Positions 55,501-64,000 of a stretch of 64,000 bases of DNA are shown piece after piece. Position 1 is the first letter of the stretch. Every line of letters starts with the position of its first letter. Below the pieces are notes generated by a model. That model was not told the origin of the DNA and did no database searches. It saw nothing but the letters and a program-made list of their open reading frames with translations. Source of the stretch: Parelaphostrongylus tenuis (lineage: Eukaryota > Nematoda > Chromadorea > Rhabditida > Metastrongylidae); contig JAHQIW010004271.1 of assembly GCA_019055375.1 (NCBI GenBank), forward strand, positions 124,001-188,000. Reading direction: 5' to 3'. The position numbers were made by a program, and so were the translations under genes.

Positions 55501-57517
55501 GTGACTCAGACTGAGAACGAAGGGCGGTTGAGCAAATTCATTCTCAAAGTTTTGTTTGCAGATTTTCCGATTTACATTTCACCTATAATAACGAAAGAAA
55601 AATTACATAGACCAGCCTGGCATAACTTTACGAATATCGAGTGAGGAGGATATCAGACGCCTTTCCACATCCCAGCAGAATACGCGCGAACCTTAAAATA
55701 GGTGTTCATCCAAAGAATTGTGTAGCTAACAGAACCTTATAAGTAGAACACACAAAGTGTTGTTCCTGTTCACTTGATTTCAGCAATTTGAGACATTCTG
55801 ACTGAACACTGACCTCCATCGTATGTCACCCAAACATTGTTTCCTTCTCTGCTTGATACGAGATCTTTAATCACAACTTCCTCTTCTGGCAAATAAAAAG
55901 AAGAAGAAAAGGAGAACTCTTCGTTATTTAGATGATGAATCGATATCCGCCCCTCTGAATGACCGGTCCAAATTTGTCTAAAATGATGAAACTAGATGGG
56001 GAAATAGCTTCATAGAAAGTCTAATTCAACTTTAGTAATACCTGTTGTTCGCCTGCATGACAGCCACTGCACATTTGATCGAATAAGGACTATCTAATGT
56101 TGCCAACAACACAACAGAATTGGTTTCATTGAGTCGCAGAAGTATTAACTGACGTTCCGTCACTATCAGCAATATGTCAGATACAATTAGTTCGGGAGCT
56201 CGGATCTGAAACAACTTAGTGCACTACATCATAATACTAACCCTTTGCGGACGGGCGCCATTCTCAGTTGACTGGCGATTCGGACGGCTACGAATAGTGC
56301 TTGCGCATCGTGCCTTTTTTTTTATTAGTAGGACGTATCATAAGAGCCTTTTTACAGAACAAGCTCAGTATTGAAATAAGCATTTTCTTAAGCTATTGAT
56401 TAACTACAAAAACATAAGTAATTAAGAAGAACTTTTGAAATTCATTAATGTTCAATAACAACTAAAGATATCGCAGTATTTCAGGAAGCCGTGGCGTTGA
56501 CTTTACCAAATCATTCATTCAGATTCTCTTCAGTGATTCCATCTTTTAGTGAGCACAATGCTTCTTTGGAACCTTAATCAACCACCATTAGTATAGGGGG
56601 AGCGCACCGATCCACGTAGCTGCCCAAATGGCGTGGATAAGCTGAGATCAAAACGACTCTCATCGCCCGTAAAGGGCTAATAATAGAATGATGAGGTAAT
56701 GTATCAATGATAATTTATGTAAGATGACGATAAATTACGGATCACGTGCGTAAGTTTTTCTCTTGTATATTATAGATGAGACGGTAGTATAAGATGTTTT
56801 TGAAAAGCTCGATATTTTTTTATTCTTCATACGACCCGTTTTCTTGTCACATTGTACAAATATCGGTATTTCTAGCATTCGATTGGTCTCGCGGCATTCA
56901 TTGTTGATTTGAGGATTTCATCGTCTTTATGAAAGTTGTAAACTTATTGGGCGGAACTTTTGGCAAGCTCGAGCATAGCCACGTTGGTGCGTTCGTTGAT
57001 TAATTGCCGGAAGGTGGTGGAAGGACTAGCTCCGCACTCAGCATCTAATCATTCAGCGACTGCCCCCGAGAAGCTCGACACAAGCAAAATTCAATGGAAC
57101 ATTTTTTCTCCAAACCTTCACTCTTCGAAGGCTGAGAAGTCAAAGAAGAAACGAAAATTTTCAAACCACAGATGAAGATCTAAATAGGAACAAGTAAGAC
57201 TCACAATAGAAGCACTTAGAGATGGTAGTCGAAGTCGTGTAAGCTTGTGCAGTGAAGAGGCGAAGACCGTCACTTCTCCATCCTCATCACACAACCAAAC
57301 CATATCACGAACTCGACTTATGAATTTGGCTGGAGAGGGAGTTTCGATCACCTAAACAAATATCCTCTGGCATGACTCACTTATCGGAAAAAATGATAAT
57401 GAGATAGATTGACCTTCTGATCCAACCATCCATATTGAGTACAACTCATTACTGTTGTGTTCTTACCACACAGCCACAACTGGGCTTCAAAATCATCTGG
57501 ATCATCCATATCATCAC
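52570..57517 (-). CDS. lrk-1: lrk-1 exons encoding the C-terminal WD40-like region
   Basis: Exons 57517-57414, 57351-57205, 56205-56042, 55977-55814, 53701-53559, 53220-53127, 52863-52713 and 52653-52570. Blade-like strands are visible: EAQLWLCGKNTTVMSC, RDMVWLCDEDGEVTVFAS, RQIWTGHSEGRISIHHL, NNVWVTYDGGSETIHTLDV, AQLYVGTSKGLLVV and, last, STAVVVTIGKAYRSLSHRF followed by CSVAIWRTEEWV before the TGA. In LRRK proteins this domain mediates dimer and microtubule contacts. The last intron (52712-52654, 59 nt) could also be read through in frame to a stop at 52612-52610, giving a different tail. The spliced version is preferred because it restores a W-rich WD40 ending. Confidence 0.88.
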
Positions 57518-60500
57518 CTATGTAGTACGACAGGACACAGGATGGTGGCAAAGGTTCTGAATCATGATAAAAGTAGCCTTAAACGGCTTCTTAGATCCAA
57601 ATTAGGGTTACTGCAGCAGGTGCCGAGAATAAATTTACCCACTTTTAATCAATTTTATGAAAGCACCGTAAGTTTTTGATAAACATTTAAAAGGGGGCTT
57701 TCCTAGTAATTTCGAAGTTGTCAAAATTTCCATGATCTTCATACGTAATCATGGTTCAACCAAATTTCGATTATAATCATGATTTTACCGAGTTATCGAT
57801 TATAGCAGGTAGTGATAGCGTACCCTCAAGCTCACAAACATCGAGGATGTGTGTAAATTCAGGAGCAGAGCAATACCCGACAAGCTGAGAGGACGACGGT
57901 CTCTTTTCCGGTAACGAATCCCAACAGTGAATCACCAGATCCAATATCGGTGAAGGAATCAACACTTCCTGAATGGTAAGCAGAATTTAAAAGCAAGTTG
58001 GGCTTACCTACATTTGTTATCCAAAACGATGCATGAATGAACCTTGTCACATGCTGACGAGCTCCATTACTCAGAAATTACTCTAGTTTCGAAAAAAACT
58101 CTGACCAAAATTCAGTTATTACCTCTTGTATATCGATAACAGATACTAGAGTCTCGTAGTTTTCCTAACTCCACCTCAAAAATAAAACATGACCATCCCA
58201 AAAACAAACTATCTATCAACATCAATGTGCTTCAGCAGTAAATCCTTATTTTCTTATGAACACGAGGTTTTACAACACTGTTCAATCAAACGGCTGACGT
58301 TTCGGCAGTTTCGCCTTCTTCAGAGCCTGAAAAGATCAGATTGTTCACAATTTAGTCGGCCAAACACCCCCATTGTTGTTTCAGAAAAAAATAACCAAAC
58401 CCAGATCTCAGTCGCATCAAGCACCAATTCAACTTTCAATATACTCACAGCTTTACAAGTTTTATTTATTTTGGTGAGGAAATATATTACAAGTTCATGT
58501 GATCTGTGCCCGGTGTTCTTCACTTGAGCTACTCAGTGGAGGACTTATAAAAAGCGGTAAGTATGCTGAAAGTTGATTTTGTGCTCGCTTGATGCAATTG
58601 TGGACAACCTAATCTTTGCAAGCTCTGAAGAAGATTAAACTAGCGAAATATCAGCTGCTTGAATAAATACTTACTTATACTTACGTAGTCCGTCTTCACT
58701 AGTTGTGCGGACCCCAGCACATGTTCCAGATAGTATACTGCTAGTCATGCATATGATAATCCTTGGGTTCCAGTAGCAACCTTGCAAGGGCGTTTTCAGA
58801 TCTTCACATGCCATTTCTAAGGAATGGATTTCGGGATGGAGCCTTGGTCGGGCTTCCTACTTGTTGATTCGGAGATAGTGTTAGGCCGAAATCAGAGACA
58901 GAAGTAGAAAAGACAATCAATCGACCGCTCACGGATGATGTAAAAACCAAAAGCTTAAATGTTATGAAATCTCGTGCCTGATTCAAGAGAAAATAAGGAA
59001 TACCACACAGCGCTGAAACTTTTCTAATATATGACTTTGAGCAACAGCGAAAGTGAAACAAAGCAAAGTAGTGCGCTTTGACTAAATCTTTTGGATCAAA
59101 ACTGATTTTGTCATTTGCTTCTGAACTAGAATCATAGTCAAGAGTAATCTTGCTCAACTCAGAAAACTCCACGCTGTTGCTTTTAGAACTTAACAAATAC
59201 ACTGAAGTCAATATTTCGGCACGCAATACGTTTCTGAGCATCGAAAATAACATAAAAAAACAGACATGTGGCAAAAAAATAGGTCGTGATCCTTCCAGAA
59301 GACGTTCTTTCACATGCTCCTCGCCTTCGAACGGATGCTTCAGTGTAATCAACTCATAAAGAAACATACCGTAAGAGAAGCAGTCAACCTGAATTGCAGC
59401 AAATCAAACTAGTGTTAAAAATACAAAAGAAAGAACGCCACTTTCCTCTTTGACAACTGAGTTTATTGATTCTCAGAAACGCAACGACAACAAAGAATGA
59501 AACTGATGCAAACCTTTTGCGTGTACTCCTCCTCCCCGTTAAACCTGATTATTTCGGGCGCCATGAACCCTTCCGTGCCCCCAAAGCCCTTTGCTCCACC
59601 TGATGGCATCACGGTACGTGAAATACCTAAAAAATGAACACTCCTGTACAAGATTCATAATCTCGGAGCTCTGCAGTTTTCAAAGCTCTCAAAAATGATG
59701 AAGAAATCAACAGTGAAATATAAAATGTACCATAGTCCCCAAGTTTGAGCAATACATCGATCTGAGTGCTAAATGGCGGTGGAAATCTCCAAGCGAGTAC
59801 GTTTTCACTCTTCAAATCTCGGTAAATTATGTGGGATGTGTGAAGATACTCCAATGCTTTTGCTACCTAGATAGCGAATATGAATCGCTAGATTAGTGAT
59901 AATAATAAGTTTTGTCAACATTCACTTGTACTGCAGAATCTCGGAAAACAGACAGTCCTAGGCGGGCACCGCTTTTTCGATGACTGGCCAGCAACTGATT
60001 AAGCGCTCCAAGTGGCGCCAATTCCACTATCAAAGACAAAGGTGAAGTACAAACCTGCAAATCGTTCTTCTACGACTTGAAAGTGAGTATACAACAACTA
60101 TAGGACCGAACCCCAATAAGACCAATAACATGCGGATGATGCAAACGACTAAGAAGATTGAGTTCTTGACGTGAAGTACAGTAGGCTCGTGAAGCGAATT
60201 CCAGCGAGTCACGACGCCATTTGTCAGCTGCAGCCTTGAACATATGCCAAAATATACATAAATGAAGAAAAGGGAGAATTTCTGCTATACCTCTTTCAAA
60301 ATTTTTCTTTATACATACATGTCAGAGAGCATTGATTCACCTTGTAAGCTGCTAACGCCGTTGGTCTGGCACCTGGTCCAGGGTCAACAGGTTCCAACAT
60401 CTTTTGAGCGACTTCACATAGCTCACCACTCTAAAAACAAACTTGTGGTCGAGAAAAAGCACACTGGTACCCTCCTGGAAAGTTGCTTACTTGTAGTTTT

Positions 60501-62622
60501 ACAGTTGCTCTGAAAACGAATCCAAAAGCACCTCTTCCCAACATGCGACTACGTTTTATTTGATTAGATGATATGATGAGGGAAGACTCGATGTCTACAA
60601 ACACCTGAATACCATGCTACATCTATCACACTGTGGAAAATATGATGTCTTAAGAAGTTAGTCATAAGGCTAATCACGTGCCCTCAAATAACGGAGAGAG
60701 ATATACAACCATGTATTCAACAACGTTGAGTAATATGTAAAAATTTAAACTTCGGGCGGGAGTTGAACCCGCGTTCACTCAATCCCTGGGGAGCGTTCTA
60801 ACCACTGTACTACTAAGCTACTATTCTGTTAGCACTCTTTGTATGATACATGGTATCGATTCTGGAAGCAACCAAGTGTTAATAATTTGGCCACGTTAGC
60901 AGATATCGGCTTTGTACCTAGTTGTGCTGACACTAATTGGATGGATGTAATCGTTAAAAAATTCTTTACTTAGCTGCTGACAGAATGGAGACCTTGATTG
61001 CAGAAACAGTGATAGCACAACAACAGCCTCCGTAATGCAGAGGTTAGCACGTACCTCCGAAGAGGGTGAGACTCGGGTTCAACTCCCGCCTGAGGTTCAG
61101 ATAATCATGTCACTCATCATTGATGGAAATATACTCACAACATCATACAACTACTAAGATATGCAGTTAAATAAAAAAATTCTAAGGGAGAGTGAATCAC
61201 TACATACATAGGTACGCCAAATTTCTTGTTGCGATGTATACTGGACTAAATGCATTCGGCCCACTCTACCTCAATGTTTCCACAACCCTGTTTCCCACTC
61301 TCCACTACCGCTTTCAAAAATTTTGTCGAAAATTTCTGTTCTCTAAATTCTACCTATCCTTGACATTTTTCAAAATCGTCTCCTGCTTTTGGAACACTGT
61401 CAACATTTGTGTTCGATGAAAAAATGGGCTCCTAAAAATAATGATGGAAGTCTTTGGTAGTCGGTTTAACAATAAAGAGGCTTTCGTCACATTCTCTTTC
61501 ATCCACAAGTGAACACAGTGGAGTTGAGAACATGCAATATTCCCAGAGTAACTATGGATGCATCCTGGTGAGTGCCTTGCGTATCTTACAACTCTCCTGA
61601 CCTGCAGCGCATTATGGGGCAGGGAGGTATCTTAGTACCTTATCGAACGGAAAACTCCTTATGCGGAAAAAGAGAGTACGGATGATACTTTGTTTTGTAG
61701 AGTACTGAGTGTAGATAACATCCACCCATACATCACGAATCTCAGCTTTGATGTTGGATACTCTATGCGGCAGAATAATCTCTCGTAAGTGAAATACGCA
61801 CGGTCCACTCCGACTTCAAATGGAACAGTCACCCGTGTCTCGAACGAGGATCAAAAACAGCATTATCATGTAGTGAGATGCCAGAGAGAGGGAAGGAGGA
61901 AGGTTGGGGTGGAGTGGCGGAGTGGTTGCGATGCTCGTTGCGACGCGATGGGGCCGAACCACACACCCCAGCACTCTCCTGCAGTCAACAACGAACGTCG
62001 CATGGAATGCTACAAGAAGACGCGCTCTACCAGTAATCTACCACGTTAAAGAAGAAGACGAAAAAATGATTGAATGCTAGTACTGGCATTCGTACAGTGG
62101 AAAAAAGAAACACTGTGGAGACGGATAACATAAGTTTCAAAGAAGGTGAAATGCATGTAGACTCACATGGTAAGATTCCTAAACGCGGTAAGTCGATTTT
62201 ACAAACAGCTTCGAAAGGTTTGTGAAAACTACACAAGTGTACAAAGATGTGGTCCGAAGTCACCTATAGTAAAAGCAAGTCGATTCTAAAATTGGTAGGT
62301 GATTAACTAGTGGGTACCTCGTCGAAAACGATAGACAGTGCATTTGACTACCGAGAAAGAAGGTGAACTGGAAGGTTCGGATTGCTGACCCAAGTCAATG
62401 ATCGGAAAATAGAGACCTCGCATTTAATCTAATATAAGAATCCTCGGTACCGCACATTCATGCTTTCGCTGCATGCTCAAATATTGAAGCAAAGTAGTAA
62501 AAAACCTACCGTTTCCGGAGCAATATCCCTCAAGCTGACACCAGAGTGAGAAGGACATTCGAGCCAAGCATATTCGCGACATAAAAACAATTTATTAGCT
62601 CGATTTGTTTGTTGGACAAGTA
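52570..62622 (-). CDS. lrk-1: LRK-1, LRRK-type ROCO kinase, C-terminal half (5' part beyond the window)
   Basis: This is the nematode orthologue of LRRK1/LRRK2, a large GTPase-kinase acting at membranes and vesicles in neurons (family knowledge). Seventeen exons on the minus strand, in order: 62622-62510, 60604-60491, 60430-60341, 60234-60112, 60054-59926, 59866-59731, 59626-59514, 59388-59266, 57968-57824, 57517-57414, 57351-57205, 56205-56042, 55977-55814, 53701-53559, 53220-53127, 52863-52713 and 52653-52570. All phases agree. They encode the end of the COR region, a full kinase domain and a WD40-like C-terminus, ending in a TGA at 52572-52570. The ankyrin, LRR and ROC parts must lie to the right of base 64000, or in the poorly readable 62623-64000. 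The gene converges on mdn-1 with about 2.3 kb between stops. Confidence in identity is high because of the kinase motifs. Confidence 0.94.
54885..55105 (-). mobile_element. SINE family A copy, lacking the tRNA head
   Basis: The plus strand reads aaagctctcggtgttgatc, tgactgaatgcatacctgg, cctcccagacaagtctgaa and ccccggagggatgg, then stops before the promoter region. It lies in the 2.1 kb lrk-1 intron 53702-55813. Confidence 0.83.
56206..57204. other. lrk-1 intron without recognisable features
   Basis: About 1 kb lies between WD40-region exons. The sequence is AT-rich and the short ORF at 56960-57175 on the plus strand is not supported by any motif. Confidence 0.5.
57824..60604 (-). CDS. lrk-1: lrk-1 exons encoding the protein kinase domain
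   Basis: Motifs in order: the glycine loop MLGRGAFGFVFRATV (exon 60604-60491); the probable ATP-binding Lys in EVAQKMLEP (60430-60341); NLLSRLHHPHVIGLIG (60234-60112); the hinge region VELAPLGALNQLL (60054-59926); the catalytic loop HIIYRDLKSENVL with YRD instead of HRD, and LKLGDYG with DYG instead of DFG (59866-59731); the activation segment GFGGTEGFMAPEII (59626-59514); DCFSYGMFLYELITLKHPFEG (59388-59266); and VIHCWDSLPEKRPS closing the domain (57968-57824). YRD and DYG are hallmarks of LRRK kinases. All catalytic residues I can identify are present, so the kinase should be active. Confidence 0.95.
58285..58665. repeat. Fold-back element in lrk-1 intron
   Basis: The sequence gctgacgtttcggcagtttc-gccttcttcagagc near 58290-58330 reappears inverted and diverged near 58618-58660 (agctctgaagaagattaaac then gcgaaatatcagct). 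The two ends bracket about 290 bp. It lies in the 1.3 kb intron between kinase exons 59266 and 57968. Confidence 0.55.
60745..60965 (-). mobile_element. tRNA-headed SINE family B copy
   Basis: On the minus strand the head reads gcttagtagtacagtggtta, then gggttcaactcccgccc; the body on the plus strand shows gcagatatcggctttgtacc and acactaattggatg, matching the 44140-44190 body. It lies in the lrk-1 intron 60605-62509. Confidence 0.65.
61020..61150 (+). mobile_element. tRNA-headed SINE family B copy
   Basis: The head gcctccgtaatgcagaggtt, then tcgggttcaactcccgcctg with acceptor-like ends GCCTCCG/CTGAGG, is followed by cactcatcattgatgg and an AT-rich tail. It lies 60 bp from the inverted copy at 60745-60965. 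Confidence 0.65.
61907..62110 (+). mobile_element. SINE family C copy
   Basis: The sequence gtggcggagtggttgcgatg is followed by cgttgcgacgcgat, cactctcctgcagtcaacaa and ttgaatgctagtactggcat. Its tRNA-like start resembles a Leu/Ser-type tRNA 5' half. It lies in the lrk-1 intron. Confidence 0.65.
62510..62622 (-). CDS. lrk-1: lrk-1 exon at the COR-kinase boundary
   Basis: This 113-nt exon (phase 2 in, phase 0 out) reads LVQQTNRANKLFLCREYAW, then LECPSHSGVSLRDIAPET, and joins directly to VFVDIESSLI of the kinase exon at 60604. The cysteine-histidine CPSH patch and D-APE linker resemble the segment between COR and kinase in LRRK1-type proteins. It is separated from the kinase exons by a 1.9 kb repeat-rich intron. 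It is the most 5' lrk-1 exon I can recognise here. Confidence 0.8.
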
Positions 62623-62744
62623 CTGTAATGATAATTATGTATCAGTTGAAGACACAAAAGTGTCAAAGCAAGTTGTCCGGCGAACTTTTACGATGAAACA
62701 AGGAAAGCCAGATAAGATCACTTTGAAAACTCTATCACTGTATC

Positions 62745-63045
62745 AGAAGCGCATGTGGCGCAGCGCTTAGAGGTAATCTGGGTCGCATATAGAGACAATC
62801 GTTCGATCTCGCGCTCTTGGCTCACCAAGCCACCATCCCTCCGGGGTCAGCAAATTGGCACCAGACTGGTCTCAGACTTGTCTGGGAGGATTAGCAGCAC
62901 AGACTCCATAGATCGGTAGGCCATCGCGAGTCATTATGAAGGTCAGATATGCATTCGATCAGATCAGGCGGAGTCAAAGATTGAAAACGAATGCATGGCA
63001 CATCCCTGGGAATTTATCAACGCCGAAAGCTTAATCCTTTAATCA
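62745..63045 (+). mobile_element. SINE family A copy
   Basis: The head gcgcatgtggcgcagcgctt and B-box-like cgttcgatctcgcgctc are followed by ggctcaccaagccaccatcc, tcagacttgtctgggagga and aacgaatgcatggcacatcc. It lies upstream of the first visible lrk-1 exon. Confidence 0.85.
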
Positions 63046-63929
63046 TTGAATAGGTAAAAAGGCACTTCTATTATCAAACAGGAATTTTTAAGGAAAGTTG
63101 TTCTGCTGGACAGAGACATTCAACATAATAGTTATAAATCATTCAAACATTCAAGGGCTTAAATCGAGGAGAAATCAAAAGCATACTTATTTTTTGGCAA
63201 GGCCTTCTTACAATGCTGCAGCACTAAAAATATGATTATGTTATAGACGCGTCGCGCATTATCGCGCTTAAATTTCGCTGGACAGAGGTCTCACCTAAAT
63301 CATTACTAGCCGATACACAGCGTAGATTACAAAGACTTAAAAAATATTTTTTTTTCAAAAAAACCTTTTGAGAACGCTGTAACACGGTAAACAGAGTTGT
63401 GTTTCTAACGCATCGTGCGTTATCGCGGATGTTTTCGTTATTTATTTGATAATTTTTCTAACCGGTTTGTAGACATTTCTATGTTCTTATATTCACATTG
63501 TAGAAGGACCTCTGTTCTATCGTTCTGTGGGCTCAACCTTTCCTTTCTTATTTATTTCGTCGAATAAAACTCACCAAGCTAAGCTAATTTCACTAATAAG
63601 CTTATGCCTAAGCGGCCCCAGCCTATGCACGAAAAGAACATGGATGGGAGCTGTAAAGGAAATTGTGAAATATCAGAGCCATATGTTTCTCAGAATTTTT
63701 TCGAAGTAGAAAAAAAAAATTCTAGCTCAATAACAGAAATCATGCGACGCATAAGAATCGGGAGGCGCGATCGACATAGAGTTACACACATAGCCTGGTT
63801 GACAAGCATTACGCGCAATAATGAAGCTCAATTTTATTTTACCTGGTACAGGGCGGAAAATGGTTTTGTCAGAAAACAAAGTATTGGACTTGTCAAAATT
63901 TACGCCATAAAAGTTATGTCAATAATTCA

Positions 63930-64000
63930 AGAGAAGAGCTGTGCACTGCGAGAAAGACGCGTGTGTGAAACATAAATCTATCTCCATCAGAAAAGCTCTG
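63930..64000 (+). repeat. Dispersed repeat family D, start of a third copy
   Basis: The sequence gagctgtgcactgcgagaaa then gacgcgtgtgtgaaacata matches the first 50 bp of family D and runs off the window. Confidence 0.5.

Larger units (their letters stand above)
62623..64000. other. lrk-1 intron or upstream sequence at the right edge
   Basis: It holds a family A SINE (62745-63045) and the start of a family D repeat (63930-64000). I see no ROC, COR or LRR coding sequence on the minus strand. The plus-strand ORF 63604-63975 overlaps repeat sequence and shows no motif. Confidence 0.5.

Noticed and set aside
58804..59367. 187-codon minus-strand ORF treated as one exon
   Set aside because: Only its first part (59388-59266, ending FLPH) is kinase; the remainder loses family resemblance and a GTCTGT donor joins in phase to the exon at 57968.
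63604..63975. 123-codon plus-strand ORF at the right edge
   Set aside because: It overlaps a family D repeat at its end and lacks any recognisable motif; antisense to lrk-1.
1..64000. Functional tRNA genes at the many tRNA-like segments
   Set aside because: All have broken stems, off-consensus loops or repeat bodies attached, so they are SINE heads.
1..64000. CRISPR array, operon, bacterial gene or phage
   Set aside because: The introns, splice signals and protein families are eukaryotic; no regularly spaced short repeats were seen.
1..64000. SL1 spliced-leader gene or an operon structure linking the two genes
   Set aside because: I saw no SL1-like sequence by eye, and the two genes are convergent, which excludes a shared operon.

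Overview
This window is eukaryotic, most likely from a rhabditid or strongylid-type (clade V) nematode. The evidence is many tiny introns (45-60 nt) with GT...TTTCAG borders, AT-rich intergenic sequence, a single LRRK-type kinase gene, and dense tRNA-derived SINE and mariner debris. The species call is inference. Two large protein-coding genes converge (tail to tail) and fill almost everything.

Gene 1 (+ strand, before 1 to 50224) is midasin (MDN1/Rea1, mdn-1), the giant dynein-related AAA ATPase that removes assembly factors from pre-60S ribosomal particles. The first coding exon seen (169-254) lies just before the AAA1 Walker A, so the N-terminal domain is off the left edge. All six AAA modules, the long helical linker, the Asp/Glu-rich hinge and the C-terminal MIDAS/VWA domain can be read exon by exon to the stop at 50222-50224. 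I traced more than 60 exons; most have agreeing phases and borders. Three places read cleanly only if one base in a homopolymer is added or removed (6280-6285, 42794-42798, 48740-48744), and two more are suspected. That points to base-call errors in the assembly rather than a dead gene.

Gene 2 (- strand, 62622 down to 52570, 5' part beyond the right edge) is the C-terminal half of lrk-1, the nematode LRRK1/LRRK2-type ROCO kinase: end of COR, a complete kinase domain with YRD and DYG motifs, and the C-terminal WD40-like region. ROC, LRR and ankyrin parts are not in the window.

The 2.3 kb between the two stops (50225-52569) holds a TA microsatellite, two fold-back elements and a SINE fragment. 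The long introns are repeat nests. I see at least 11-12 copies of a ~300 bp tRNA-derived SINE (family A), a second (B) and third (C) tRNA-headed family, fold-back (hairpin) elements including one with ~120 bp arms about 97% identical, two internally deleted mariner copies, a decayed mariner transposase and the 5' end of a second mariner lineage. I found no functional tRNA or rRNA gene, CRISPR array, bacterial-type feature or convincing novel gene system. The most useful observations are the correctable frameshifts, the degenerate AAA6 nucleotide site, a GC-AG intron, an optional 60-nt in-frame intron and the intronic hairpins.
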